Notes under the pieces: generated by a model
What the model was told of the DNA's origin: nothing
The model's input: only the letters and a program-made list of their open reading frames with translations
Databases searched by the model: none
Source of the DNA: UBA2767 sp964194535
Lineage (GTDB): Bacteria > Pseudomonadota > Alphaproteobacteria > Rhizobiales > Methyloligellaceae
Assembly: GCA_964194535.1 (NCBI GenBank)
Contig: CAXMMX010000023.1
Span: forward strand, 1-31,310
Direction of reading: 5' to 3'
DNA: 31,310 bases
Shown: positions 1 through 8,509 of the stretch, one piece after another
Layout of the letters: every line of letters begins with the position of its first letter
How positions within the stretch are numbered: position 1 is the first letter of the stretch
Made by a program: the position numbers and the translations under genes

Positions 1-718
1 TGGGGGTCACGAGCTTCAGGCGTACCTTTTTGCCGAGCAATTCGCGCATCTTCGAGCGCAGGTCCGATATCCCGTCAACAAGGCCTAGTTCAACGGCTTT
101 TTTGCCGGACCAGAATTCACCGGTGAACAATTTATCGCCGGCCTTTTTGATGCGCCGGCCACGGCGCTCCTTCACAAGCTCCACGAATGTATCATGCACA
201 TCGGCCTGAAGTTCCTTCAGGCGCGCGACATCGTCAGCCTTTTCAGGTTGAAATGGATCGAGGGAAACCTTCTGCTCACCGGCTGTGTAAACCCGGCGTT
301 CGATCCCGAGCCGCTTGATCGCCTTGTCAAAACCGAAACCGGAGGCCACAACTCCGATGGAGCCGATGATGGAACTCGCATCCACATAGATTTCATCACC
401 CGCCAGCGCGATGAGATAGCCGCCAGACGCGGCAACATCTTCGGTAAACACGTAAACCGGCAGACCTTTTTCATCGGCAAGGTCGCGGATGCGCTTGTAA
501 ATCAGCGTCGATTGCACCGCCGACCCGCCCGGAGAATTGATCTGGATGGCGACAGCTTTCGCGCCCTTCATGGTAAAAGCCCGCTGGATTGACCCGGCCA
601 TGGTCGACAGGCTCAAGCCCGGGCGTAGCGGCGTTACGGCGCCAATTGCCCCGCCCATGCGCAAGACCGGCACCACCGGGCCCGATCTGAAAAATGAACC
701 GATAAAGGGAATCCTCAA
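1..718 (-). CDS. S49 family serine peptidase (SppA/SohB-like), C-terminus beyond window
   Basis: A Clp-fold serine peptidase of family S49, which cleaves signal peptides or membrane peptides at the inner membrane. The 239 visible residues cover the core. INSPGGSA lies near residues 61-68. The nucleophile is Ser98 in DVAASGGYLIA. DASSIIGSIGVV follows, and Lys150 in AGEQKVSLDPF lies 52 residues after the Ser, the same spacing as in the short Bacillus SppA Ser-Lys dyad. The start is inferred as TTG at 718: the frame has a TAG four codons upstream, and AGGA sits 7 nt before the TTG. The gene reads off the left edge, so roughly the last 40-50 residues of a typical ~290-residue protein are missing. 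No strong N-terminal membrane segment is visible, as in many short alphaproteobacterial members. It lies 83 bp downstream of trmN6 on the same strand and is probably co-transcribed with it. Confidence 0.9.
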   Translation of the reverse strand, partial: MRIPFIGSFFRSGPVVPVLRMGGAIGAVTPLRPGLSLSTMAGSIQRAFTMKGAKAVAIQINSPGGSAVQSTLIYKRIRDLADEKGLPVYVFTEDVAASGGYLIALAGDEIYVDASSIIGSIGVVASGFGFDKAIKRLGIERRVYTAGEQKVSLDPFQPEKADDVARLKELQADVHDTFVELVKERRGRRIKKAGDKLFTGEFWSGKKAVELGLVDGISDLRSKMRELLGKKVRLKLVTP

Positions 719-801
719 CGCATTATCCTAACGTCATAAAACAAGTAGAAACCGCATGCGCGGCTCTCACTTCTCCATACATAACCCGCACGGGTCTTTA
801 A

Positions 802-1596
802 TCAAGCCTGCGGCCTGATCCCAAGCCCCACTCCATCCCGCAAGATGAGATCAGCTTCTTGTGTGTAACTGCCATCCGTCTCATGCAAAACCATACCCTG
901 CAGCAACTCAAGCGGCGCCCGGCTCCCCTTGATCCCCTGAACAAGCACGCGCTTTGCTGGCGCACCCTTTTTGGGGAACAGCGGGTAGATCACAAGCGCG
1001 CCAAACCGGCCCTTGAGAAGGCTGAGAAGTTCTTCAAGCGTGTCGGTCCTGTGAATCAGTGTCAATGTTCCTCGCGGCGCGGCCATCGAGACGAGAAACC
1101 TTACCCACTTTTCCAGATCTCCTGGCTGAGCGGTGTAGGCGCGTGCGGTGGAGGGGTCTGCCTGTTCTCTTGCCTCGCCACTGGCGTAAAAAGGTGGATT
1201 GGCGGCAACGTGTTGAAAGCTCTCGCGCGCAAGACCAGCGGCCTCAAAACTGTCACCTGACGCCGTGATATCCGCCTCAACCAAAGTGATACGGTCCTCA
1301 AAGTTGTTCCGGCGCACATTTTCTTGAGCAAGGGCGAGCAGTTCGCGTTGCACATCGATACCCGTCACCAGGCAGTCATTTACCCGGCTGCACAGCGCCA
1401 GAGAGGCGATACCGGTGCCTGTACCGGCTTCAAGCACTGAGTGCGCCTGGCCTTCATCTGCTGGTATTGCAGCGGCAAGAAACAAGGCATCAATCGCGGC
1501 TCGCGGACCCTTTCTTGGTTGCCGCAAGGTAAGCCTGCCATCAAGAAAGGCATCGCACGTGGTCCTGGACGCGGGATCACTCCTGGCTGACGACAT
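802..1596 (-). CDS. trmN6: tRNA1(Val) (adenine(37)-N6)-methyltransferase-like, TrmN6/YfiC family
   Basis: A class I SAM-dependent methyltransferase of 264 residues. The SAM-binding motif I (LEAGTGTGIASL) is at residues 55-66 and the N6-adenine signature NPPF is at 133-136. The N-terminal segment with FLDGRLTLRQPRKGPRAAID is typical of the TrmN6/YfiC group. In E. coli this family methylates A37 of tRNA1(Val), so the substrate here is inferred from family. I chose the ATG at 1596; an in-frame TTG two codons earlier is possible. No strong ribosome binding site is visible. The start overlaps the end of the upstream DUF2007 gene by 20 bp, suggesting translational coupling in a DUF2007-trmN6-S49 peptidase operon. 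Confidence 0.88.
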   Translation of the reverse strand: MSSARSDPASRTTCDAFLDGRLTLRQPRKGPRAAIDALFLAAAIPADEGQAHSVLEAGTGTGIASLALCSRVNDCLVTGIDVQRELLALAQENVRRNNFEDRITLVEADITASGDSFEAAGLARESFQHVAANPPFYASGEAREQADPSTARAYTAQPGDLEKWVRFLVSMAAPRGTLTLIHRTDTLEELLSLLKGRFGALVIYPLFPKKGAPAKRVLVQGIKGSRAPLELLQGMVLHETDGSYTQEADLILRDGVGLGIRPQA

Positions 1597-1801
1597 GGCC
1601 AAGATCAGCTGCTTTCAGAATTCGGCGCGCCTGGGCCCACTCATCCTCGGCCACGAGCACGCGGCGAGGCAAAACGCCGAGCGAGCCTTCCATGATGCTC
1701 ATATAGCCGTCGGCAATTTGATGCACGACGCCTGCATCAGACAAAATTGCCTCAACAAATGACAGCAAAACCGCGTCATTACTGCGAAACAGTTCCTTCA
1801 A
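1577..1801 (-). CDS. DUF2007 domain protein (putative signal-transducing protein family)
   Basis: A small protein of 74 residues matching DUF2007, with the pattern KELFRSNDAVLLSFVEAIL near the N-terminus, then SIMEGSLGVLPRRVLV and a C-terminal ARRIL helix. These features are shared by alphaproteobacterial DUF2007 proteins found next to trmN6 and the polyprenyl synthase. The biochemical role is unknown; the family resembles the regulatory fold of PII-like proteins only loosely. The start is taken as TTG at 1801 because GGAGG lies 8 nt upstream and the conserved domain begins there. The open frame continues upstream, but that part crosses the divergent ispB start and lacks family similarity. 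It is the first gene of the minus-strand operon and is divergent from ispB. Confidence 0.8.
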   Translation of the reverse strand: MKELFRSNDAVLLSFVEAILSDAGVVHQIADGYMSIMEGSLGVLPRRVLVAEDEWAQARRILKAADLGHVVSQE

Positions 1802-1874
1802 GGGGGCAGCCTCCGGATATTGCCATGCCTGGACTGGACGCGAATAATGTCCTGGGATATGTGCGAAAGCGACG

Positions 1875-1890
1875 CAAGCCATTTGGCTTG
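1875..1890. promoter_or_regulatory. Perfect 7-bp dyad in the DUF2007/ispB divergent promoter region
   Basis: CAAGCCA-TT-TGGCTTG is a perfect inverted repeat. Its right arm overlaps the candidate -35 element TTGACC (1888-1893) of ispB. It could be an operator acting on ispB or on both divergent genes. No regulator is identified. Confidence 0.4.
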
Positions 1891-1918
1891 ACCACCAGCC
1901 CAAGCAAAAGAATATACT
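1888..1918 (+). promoter_or_regulatory. Candidate sigma70-type promoter of ispB
   Basis: TTGACC at 1888-1893 and TATACT at 1913-1918 are separated by 19 bp; the overlapping AATATA gives a 17-bp spacer. The predicted transcript would start about 28 nt before the ispB TTG codon. This is inferred from sequence alone. Confidence 0.4.
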
Positions 1919-1952
1919 GGTGCATCGTTGAAGTACCAAGAGGGAGCCGGTC

Positions 1953-2969
1953 TTGGGAGTAGTAATTCCACTTGCGGGCGCAAGAGAGCCGAAAGCCAGT
2001 CTGCAGCTTTTGTTCGATCTCGTTGGCGATGATATGGCGGGGGTGAACCATATCATCATGGACAAGGCCCGCTCCGACGTAGATTTGATCCCCGAACTTG
2101 CCCGGCATCTGATCGATTCCGGCGGCAAGCGGCTGCGCCCCATGCTTACCATCGCGTCCGCGCGCATGTGCAACTATGAAGGCGTGGACCATGTGCAGCT
2201 GGCGGCCAGCGTCGAGTTCATGCACACCGCCACACTGCTGCATGACGATGTGGTTGACGAAAGCGACCTGCGGCGCGGCAAGAAGTCCGCGCGTATTCTC
2301 TGGGGCAATGAGGCCAGCGTCCTGGTGGGTGACTTCCTGCTGGGTCAGGCTTTCAAGATGATGGTTGATGTGGGCTCACTGGAGGCCCTGCGCATTCTTT
2401 CAAATGCAGCAGCCGTGATTGCCGAGGGCGAAGTCATGCAGCTTATCGCCTCGAAAAATACCGAAACCAACGAGGATGAATATCTGGCGGTCATCAACGC
2501 AAAGACGGCTGCGCTGTTTTCCGCCGCTGCGGAGGTCGGGGCGGTGCTCGCAGACAGGCCCAAGGCGGAACAGGCGGCGCTGCGCTCCTATGGCAAGAAC
2601 CTCGGCATAACCTTTCAGCTTCTCGATGATGTACTGGACTATTCTGGAGATCAGGACCAGCTCGGCAAATCCGTCGGAGATGATTTCCGCGAGGGTAAAA
2701 TCACCCTCCCCGTTGTTCTGTCCTATCGCCGAGGCAGCGATGAGAATCGGAAATTCTGGCGCCGCGTCCTTCAGGATGGTGATATTCACGACGGTGACAT
2801 GGAAAAAGCCATCTCGCTTATGAGCGAACACGGGGCAATTGAGGATACGGTTGAGCGCGCCCGCCACTATGGCTCCATCGCGCATGACGCATTGGCGATC
2901 TTCCCCGAGACGAACTACAAGACCGCCCTGCTGGATGCCGTGGCCTTCTGCATCGATCGGCCGCATTAA
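1953..2969 (+). CDS. ispB: Long-chain trans-polyprenyl diphosphate synthase (octaprenyl/decaprenyl type)
   Basis: Condenses isopentenyl diphosphate onto an allylic primer to make the side chain of ubiquinone. The protein is 338 residues, the family norm. The first aspartate-rich motif DDVVD is at residues 98-102 and the second, DDVLD, at 225-229. SGGKRLRP (56-63) and GDFLL (126-130) are also present. Positions 4 and 5 before the first motif are small (Thr94, Ala93), which in this family permits long products. Decaprenyl is the usual alphaproteobacterial length, but the exact length cannot be read from sequence. The start is TTG at 1953, supported by GAGGGAG six bases upstream and by alignment with family N-termini (GVVxxL). 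It is transcribed alone, divergent from DUF2007 and convergent with ispE, with only four bases between the stop codons. Confidence 0.95.
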   Translation: MGVVIPLAGAREPKASLQLLFDLVGDDMAGVNHIIMDKARSDVDLIPELARHLIDSGGKRLRPMLTIASARMCNYEGVDHVQLAASVEFMHTATLLHDDVVDESDLRRGKKSARILWGNEASVLVGDFLLGQAFKMMVDVGSLEALRILSNAAAVIAEGEVMQLIASKNTETNEDEYLAVINAKTAALFSAAAEVGAVLADRPKAEQAALRSYGKNLGITFQLLDDVLDYSGDQDQLGKSVGDDFREGKITLPVVLSYRRGSDENRKFWRRVLQDGDIHDGDMEKAISLMSEHGAIEDTVERARHYGSIAHDALAIFPETNYKTALLDAVAFCIDRPH

Positions 2970-2973
2970 AGCA

Positions 2974-3837
2974 TCACGTCAACCTGGTCGAGACCACCCA
3001 CCAGTCCGGATGGACGGCGCGCAAGCGATCCCTTGCACCTGCCGCATGCCCGGCATTGGCAAATATACCAAAGCAGGTGGATCCGCTTCCCGACATCTGC
3101 GCCGCCTCATACCCATCCAGGTTCGACAGGGCAGAAATCACAGCACCAATCTTCGGTGCGAGCTTCATGGCGGGCGGCTGCAGGTCATTCCCCGCTAGGG
3201 TTATATGCTTCAGCAGTTCACTGGCCGATGCAAACGATACGACGGCTTCATCGGTTACAAAATCATCTTTGAGCAGAGGGGCTTCCAGGGCTGAATAAAC
3301 ATCACCTGCCGCCAGAGGAATGCCCGGATTGACCAGCACGGCATCGAGCGCTGGCAAATCATCAAGTGCCGAGAGCTTATCACCTCTCCCCCGCATAATG
3401 GCGGCATGCGACATAAGGCATGCCAGAACATCCGACCCCAACTGGCATGCTGTCTGTTCCATGATCTGCGGAGTGAGAAAGCCAGGATTAGCCCGGTCTA
3501 TCAGGCGTAATGCTGCTGCTGCGTCGGCAGACCCGCCGCCAAGCCCTGCGGAAACGGGGAGGGTTTTTATCAGTGAAAAGGCGCCTGTTCGCACCTCTCC
3601 ACAACGCTCCTTCAGGAGACGGGCGGCCTGAAGAACCAGATTGCTGTCATCAAGTTTGCCGGAAAAAGGCCCGCTCACGCAAAGCGAGAGCGAGTCATCA
3701 GGTTTGAGCTGGAGAGTGTCGCTTATACTCGCGAATGCAATGAGGCTGCTGAGTTCATGGAAGCCGTCCCCACGGCGTCCATGAACCTTCAACGTCAGAT
3801 TGATTTTGGCTGGTGCACTCTCTCTCAGCAGATCCAT
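2974..3837 (-). CDS. ispE: 4-diphosphocytidyl-2-C-methyl-D-erythritol kinase
   Basis: A GHMP kinase that phosphorylates the 2-hydroxyl of CDP-methylerythritol in the non-mevalonate isoprenoid pathway, in the cytoplasm. The protein is 287 residues, the usual length. The conserved PAKINLTL with Lys11 is at the N-terminus, the ATP-binding glycine-rich motif (PVSAGLGGGSADAAAAL) is at residues 94-110, and GSDV at 134-137 carries the probable catalytic Asp136. The C-terminal GHMP motif MSGSGSTCFGIF is intact. The start is ATG at 3837; the upstream signal is weak. It lies 30 bp downstream of the TPR protein gene and is probably co-transcribed. It is the isoprenoid-precursor counterpart of the neighbouring polyprenyl synthase. 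Confidence 0.96.
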   Translation of the reverse strand: MDLLRESAPAKINLTLKVHGRRGDGFHELSSLIAFASISDTLQLKPDDSLSLCVSGPFSGKLDDSNLVLQAARLLKERCGEVRTGAFSLIKTLPVSAGLGGGSADAAAALRLIDRANPGFLTPQIMEQTACQLGSDVLACLMSHAAIMRGRGDKLSALDDLPALDAVLVNPGIPLAAGDVYSALEAPLLKDDFVTDEAVVSFASASELLKHITLAGNDLQPPAMKLAPKIGAVISALSNLDGYEAAQMSGSGSTCFGIFANAGHAAGARDRLRAVHPDWWVVSTRLT

Positions 3838-3867
3838 GTGAGCTCAGGGCGCGCCTGCGAGCCCGTC

Positions 3868-5613
3868 CTAATTTCCGGATTTGGGAACGGCAGAGCCAGA
3901 CTGGCCTGCAACAGCCTTGGTGTTGTCTATGTCCTTTAGGCCGTCGGCAAGCTTTTGATTGATCTTCTTTTCATCTTCCGGCTCCGGCTCAAGCGTGAGG
4001 GCCTGCGACCACTGATACTTGGCTTCGAGGAACCTTTTCACCCGCCAATAGGCATCGCCCAGATGGTCGTTGATCACCGGATCGTCGGGACGCAGTTCCA
4101 CCGCGCGCTCCAGTTGCTGCGCCGCCTTCTTGAAATTACCCAGCCGGTAATGGGCCCATCCCAGGCTATCGACAAAATAGCCATCATCGGGCTTCAGCTT
4201 TACCGCCTTGCGGATGAGGTCCATGGCTCTCTTGAGATTGAGGCCCTGATCGACCCACGAATAGCCAAGATAATTCAGGACCAGGGGCTGATCTGGAGAA
4301 AGCTTGAGCGCCATTTTCAGATCGCTCTCTGCGTCGGTCCAGTTCTTGAGCCGTTCGCGGGAGACACCGCGTGCGTAAAACAGCGTCCAATGCCGTTTCT
4401 TGGGCTTCTTCAACATCTCAATGGCACGGGTGTAATAGTGTTCGGCTTCCTTGTAGCGCTGACTAGAGCGCATGATGCCGCCCAACGCGTCATATGCACG
4501 GGTCCTGGCAGCTTTTCTTTTGGCAAGTCCTTCCAGGAGAACCTTCGCGTCATCGGTCTTTTCAAGCGAATTCAGGACATAAGCCTTGCGAATCTGGACA
4601 TTTACCCAGATCGGAGATGATTTCGGCACACGAGAATATGAGTCGATGGCCTTCTCATATCGTTCCGTCTTGTCATAAACCTCGCCAACGGCGAGATTGG
4701 CGAGAGGAAAATTCGGCTTCAGAAAAAGAGCGATTCTTAGATAAACAAGGCCGATCTCCGCATTGTCCTCCCCGGTCAGCGCATCGCCAATGGCATAAAA
4801 AACTTCCGCAAGGCCATCATTCGGATGGGTTATCAGCAATGAAGGCTTCTTGTTCGCCTTGATATCTTCCAGCAAGGCCAGGGATATGGGGTGGCCTCTT
4901 GATTTGCCGATATGTTTTTTTAAAATTTTCCGGGCAAGCTTCATATCACCCGAATGGCCGGCATGCCTGGCATAAGCTTCCGCAATGCGAAGCGTACGAG
5001 GACGACCCTTGAACGCCCTCCCCAGGGATTTGCGCGCCGTCTTTTTCTTGCCTGCGACATCGGCAATGAGGCCGGTGTGATATTGCTGATAGAAACGTGA
5101 CCAATCGGCCTTTTTCATCTCGGTCAACTCTTTCAGAGCACCGTTGGCGTTGTCATCCGCCAGGTATGTCCAGGCAAGGGACAGTCGCGCGGTCAATTCG
5201 GACAGCGTCCCTTTGCGCGCGGCTACGAATTGCTTCGCTGCTGCATCATAATTACCAAGCTTAAATTCTTTGATGCCCAGCAGAAAACGGGCGATTTGAT
5301 GGGAGGTTTCCTTGGCGGCCACATCCTCGGCAAGCCGCACCGCCCTGTCCCAATTGCCCGTGATGGCTTCGAGAAGGAAGGCGCGCTCCAGAATAAGCTC
5401 GTTCTCAGGATCCTTTGCGAGCGCGTTTTCATAGAATTTTGCTGCCTTGGAGTTTTCGCGCTGCGAGCGCGCCAGGCGTCCTGCAAGATAGCTGCCGAAC
5501 AGCGAACGGGTATCTTCACTGCGTTCATCAACCCAGGCCACATCCGAGACCGGTGCAGCCAGAAGCGTAATCAAGACAGCAAGGCCGATAATCCGGCAGG
5601 CTTTGCCCAACAT
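3868..5613 (-). CDS. Exported tetratricopeptide-repeat protein
   Basis: A 581-residue protein built almost entirely of TPR helices after an N-terminal signal or anchor segment (MLGKACRIIGLAVLITLLAAPV, about residues 1-22). TPR-like repeats run from about residue 40 to 550. The clearest, around 440-545, show the W/L-G-Y-A/L-P pattern, for example GYSWVDQGLNLKRAMDL and LGWAHYRLGNFKKAAQQLERA. The C-terminal tail is low-complexity. The start is taken as ATG at 5613 because AGGAAA lies just upstream and the signal peptide then begins at the N-terminus; ATG 5631 and TTG 5640 are possible alternatives. TPR proteins are scaffolds for protein-protein contacts, and a periplasmic or lipid-anchored role is inferred. 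The TPR-ispE pairing recurs in alphaproteobacteria. The specific function is unknown. Confidence 0.88.
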   Translation of the reverse strand: MLGKACRIIGLAVLITLLAAPVSDVAWVDERSEDTRSLFGSYLAGRLARSQRENSKAAKFYENALAKDPENELILERAFLLEAITGNWDRAVRLAEDVAAKETSHQIARFLLGIKEFKLGNYDAAAKQFVAARKGTLSELTARLSLAWTYLADDNANGALKELTEMKKADWSRFYQQYHTGLIADVAGKKKTARKSLGRAFKGRPRTLRIAEAYARHAGHSGDMKLARKILKKHIGKSRGHPISLALLEDIKANKKPSLLITHPNDGLAEVFYAIGDALTGEDNAEIGLVYLRIALFLKPNFPLANLAVGEVYDKTERYEKAIDSYSRVPKSSPIWVNVQIRKAYVLNSLEKTDDAKVLLEGLAKRKAARTRAYDALGGIMRSSQRYKEAEHYYTRAIEMLKKPKKRHWTLFYARGVSRERLKNWTDAESDLKMALKLSPDQPLVLNYLGYSWVDQGLNLKRAMDLIRKAVKLKPDDGYFVDSLGWAHYRLGNFKKAAQQLERAVELRPDDPVINDHLGDAYWRVKRFLEAKYQWSQALTLEPEPEDEKKINQKLADGLKDIDNTKAVAGQSGSAVPKSGN

Positions 5614-5696
5614 GAATTTCCTTTCCGGCATGATTGCCAACCGCGCCAGCGCTCCGCAAAATCAAATCTCGAGAGGGGCGCACATTGTCTCAACAA

Positions 5697-5724
5697 CCAT
5701 TACGCTAATTCAGTACAGCCGCAA
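5697..5724 (-). promoter_or_regulatory. Candidate promoter of the TPR-ispE transcript
   Basis: On the minus strand TTGCGG (5724-5719) and TAATGG (5702-5697) are separated by 16 bp, about 85 bp upstream of the TPR start at 5613. The rest of the 205-bp gap 5614-5818 holds only a short CCCGG/CCGGG inverted repeat (5786-5804) after the dehydratase gene. Confidence 0.3.
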
Positions 5725-5818
5725 GACCCAATCGGGCCTGATCACTCTAGGTCATGAACGCATTAACTGCATCAATTCCGCGGCGCCCGGATGGTTTGAC
5801 CGGGAGGGCCCGCCAGTA

Positions 5819-6799
5819 TCATACAACAGGTGGCAGTTGAGGCGTACCGCCATTTAGTACCGTATCAAACGGTGCGGCATCCACATTTCCACCACTCAGA
5901 ATGACACCAGCTTTTTTGCCGGTCATCCGCGCCTGCTCTTTCAAAAGCGCGGCAAGGGACGCAGCGCCTGCGCCTTCGGCCAGGTTATGCGTGTCGCTAT
6001 AGTAAGCCCGCATGGCCGAGGCGATTTCATCCTCTGAAACCTTAACGATCCGCTCCGCGCCTTTGCATATGGTCTCCAATGCCTCGTTTGATGGGACGCG
6101 GCAAGCCATGCCGTCGGCAAAAGTAGCCGCGCTGTTTGTCTCATGCACTTCGCCTCCCTCGAACGACATGGCGTAGGCTGGTGCGTTCTGAGCCACGACC
6201 CCGACGATTTTTGTCTTTAGCCCCAACAGATCGCGGGTGGTGATAAGGCCGCAAATACCCGATCCCATACCGACCGGAACATAGACAGTGTCCAGGTCTT
6301 TTACCGCCTGAAGCAGCTCAAGCGCATAGGTCGCAACCCCCCTCACAAGCCAGGGGTGGAATGAAGGAACGAAATGCAGGCTTCTTTCCTCAGCCAGCCG
6401 ATCGGCCTCAACACGCGCCTCGTCGAAATCGACGCCATATTGGATCAACTCGGCGCCGAAAGCCTCCATTGCCTTATTTTTCTCAACGCTGTTTCCGTGC
6501 GGCACCAATATTGTCGCTGGCAGGTCGAACTGGGCGCTGGCTCGCGCGACGCTCTGGCCATGATTGCCACGCGTGGCTGTGATCACACCACTGACCGGTT
6601 CACCACTCCGGGTCAGTTCATTGAAGTAAACGAGACCGCCGCGCAGTTTGAATGCGCCAATGGGTGTATGATTTTCGTGTTTGACCCAGACCTCGCAGCC
6701 TGCCCGCTCGCCCAGAAGCGGCCAGGCGTATTGCGGCGTGCGAGGCATAACATCATGGACGATGCCCGCTGCAGCTTCCAGTTCGTCAAGGGTGAACAT
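5819..6799 (-). CDS. Threonine dehydratase-like PLP enzyme (fold type II)
   Basis: A PLP-dependent beta-eliminating enzyme of the serine/threonine dehydratase family, 326 residues, without the C-terminal ACT-like regulatory domain of IlvA. The Schiff-base lysine is Lys51 in PIGAFKLRGG. The ATRGNHGQSVA motif and the phosphate-binding glycine loop GMGSGICG follow. The C-terminal SGGN contacts the PLP pyridine side. Catabolic threonine dehydratase, hydroxyaspartate dehydratase and the EutB-type enzyme of hydroxyectoine degradation share this architecture, so the exact substrate is open. The start is ATG at 6799, with GGGAG about 9 nt upstream; the TTG three codons earlier is too close to that site. 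It lies 23 bp downstream of the ETF-QO gene, probably in one operon. Confidence 0.88.
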   Translation of the reverse strand: MFTLDELEAAAGIVHDVMPRTPQYAWPLLGERAGCEVWVKHENHTPIGAFKLRGGLVYFNELTRSGEPVSGVITATRGNHGQSVARASAQFDLPATILVPHGNSVEKNKAMEAFGAELIQYGVDFDEARVEADRLAEERSLHFVPSFHPWLVRGVATYALELLQAVKDLDTVYVPVGMGSGICGLITTRDLLGLKTKIVGVVAQNAPAYAMSFEGGEVHETNSAATFADGMACRVPSNEALETICKGAERIVKVSEDEIASAMRAYYSDTHNLAEGAGAASLAALLKEQARMTGKKAGVILSGGNVDAAPFDTVLNGGTPQLPPVV

Positions 6800-6822
6800 A
6801 AAAACCAACTCCCATGCATCGG

Positions 6823-8502
6823 CTACATGTTCGGATAATTGGGCCCGCCGCCGCCTTCAGGCGTTACCCAGGTAATGTTTTGTTCCGGATCCTTGATATC
6901 GCAGGTTTTGCAATGGACGCAGTTCTGAGCGTTGATCTGATAGCGCGGCGCGCCGTCCTCACCTTCCACGATCCATTCATACACGCCGGCCGGGCAGTAG
7001 CGCGCCGATGGCCCGGCGAAGCGATCATGTTCGCTTGTGAGCTGTAAATCGATATCGGCAACTCTCAAATGTACCGGCTGGTCTTCTTCGTGATTTGTCG
7101 CGGACAGAAAAACCGATGAGAGCTTGTCAAATGTGAGAACGCCATCCGGCCTGGGATAATCGATAGGCGTGAATTTGGATGCAGGCTCAAGGCTCGCATG
7201 ATCCGGTTTGCCATGGCCGAATGTGTGCTTCAGGAACGGCAGCAATGTATTCAGCCACATATCCGCTCCTCCCAATATCAATCCGAGCCGCGTACCAAGT
7301 CGCGACCACAGGGGTTTGACGTTGCGCACCCGCTTCAAATCCTTGGCTATGCCACTAGATTCATAAGACTTTTCGTAAACCTCAAGCACATCTCCCGCGC
7401 GACCTTCTTGCAGTGCTTGATAAGCGGCCCCTCCCGCCATGATGCCGCTCAGCATGGCGTTATGAGACCCTTTGATGCGCGGCACATTCATAAAGCCTGC
7501 GCCGCAGCCGATGAGCGCTCCGCCGGGAAAGGCGAGCTTTGGCACCGACTGGAACCCGCCTTCGCTCAGCGCGCGCGCGCCATAGGCCAGTCGCTTGCCA
7601 CCCTCGAAGGTGGCGCGGATGTTTGGGTGCGTCTTGAAACGCTGAAACTCTTCATAAGGTCCGAGATAGGGGTTGGCATAATTCAGATGAACCACCAAGC
7701 CGACCGACACCAGATTCTCGCCGAAATGATAGAGAAACGAGCCGCCGCCGGTGGCATCATCAAGCGGCCAGCCCATTGTGTGCTGCACCAGGCCGGGCTT
7801 GTGCTTGTCCGGCGCTATTTCCCATAGCTCCTTGAGGCCAAGTCCGAATTTCTGCGGCTCCGCGCCCTCATCAAGATTGAAGTTGGCAATGATTAGTTTT
7901 GTGAGTGAGCCGCACGCGCCCTCCCCCAGCAGCGTATATTTTCCGATGAGTTCCATGCCTCGCATGAAGGTGTCCTTGGGCGAGCCGTCACCGGCCACGC
8001 CCATGTCGCCCGTCGCCACGCCCCGCACAGCGCCCTTGTCGTCATAGAGCACTTCGCTCGCCGCAAAGCCGGGATAAACCTCCACGCCGAGCGCTTCGGC
8101 CTGCTCGCAAAGCCAGCGGCATAGGTTACCCAGGCTGACGACATAGTTGCCGTGATTGCTCATCAGCGGTGGCATGAGAAAATTGGGAACGCGAAAACTT
8201 TTGCCGGATGTCAGATACAGGAATTTATCGGTCGTAACGCGCGTATCCACAGGGGCGCCCTGCTCGCGCCAATCTGGGATAAGTGTGTCGAGACCAACCG
8301 GATCAATGACCGCGCCTGACAGGATATGCGCGCCGACCTCGGAGCCTTTTTCCAGTATGACGACCGAGATGTCCTTGTCGTTCTCCTGCGCTAACTGTTT
8401 GAGGCGGATTGCGGCAGAAAGACCCGCCGGGCCAGCTCCGACAATCACGACATCAAATTCCATCGACTCCCGGTCGGGCATGGAGTTTTGCGAATCGGAC
8501 AT
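6823..8502 (-). CDS. Electron transfer flavoprotein-ubiquinone oxidoreductase (ETF-QO)
   Basis: A membrane-associated FAD and 4Fe-4S enzyme that passes electrons from reduced ETF (fatty-acid, amino-acid and choline oxidation) to ubiquinone. The 559-residue length matches the family. The FAD-binding motif VVIVGAGPAG is near residues 18-27, with EKG at the end of the second strand. The 4Fe-4S ligands are Cys503 in the CPAGVYE motif and Cys528, Cys531 and Cys534 in CVHCKTC. The C-terminus ends in PNYPNM, as expected. The start is ATG at 8502 with GAGGTG 7 nt upstream. That site lies in a short hairpin (see 8510-8530). The gene heads a minus-strand pair with the threonine-dehydratase-like gene and is divergent from the uracil-DNA glycosylase gene. 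Confidence 0.97.
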   Translation of the reverse strand: MSDSQNSMPDRESMEFDVVIVGAGPAGLSAAIRLKQLAQENDKDISVVILEKGSEVGAHILSGAVIDPVGLDTLIPDWREQGAPVDTRVTTDKFLYLTSGKSFRVPNFLMPPLMSNHGNYVVSLGNLCRWLCEQAEALGVEVYPGFAASEVLYDDKGAVRGVATGDMGVAGDGSPKDTFMRGMELIGKYTLLGEGACGSLTKLIIANFNLDEGAEPQKFGLGLKELWEIAPDKHKPGLVQHTMGWPLDDATGGGSFLYHFGENLVSVGLVVHLNYANPYLGPYEEFQRFKTHPNIRATFEGGKRLAYGARALSEGGFQSVPKLAFPGGALIGCGAGFMNVPRIKGSHNAMLSGIMAGGAAYQALQEGRAGDVLEVYEKSYESSGIAKDLKRVRNVKPLWSRLGTRLGLILGGADMWLNTLLPFLKHTFGHGKPDHASLEPASKFTPIDYPRPDGVLTFDKLSSVFLSATNHEEDQPVHLRVADIDLQLTSEHDRFAGPSARYCPAGVYEWIVEGEDGAPRYQINAQNCVHCKTCDIKDPEQNITWVTPEGGGGPNYPNM

Positions 8503-8509
8503 TGGGGAT

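Noticed and set aside
752..763. CCGC-GCAT-GCGG stem after trmN6 as a terminator
   Set aside because: Only four base pairs with a broken T-run, and the downstream peptidase gene has no visible promoter of its own.
1577..2173. 198-codon extended version of the DUF2007 gene
   Set aside because: The upstream part runs across the divergent ispB start and lacks family similarity; the TTG at 1801 has a ribosome binding site.
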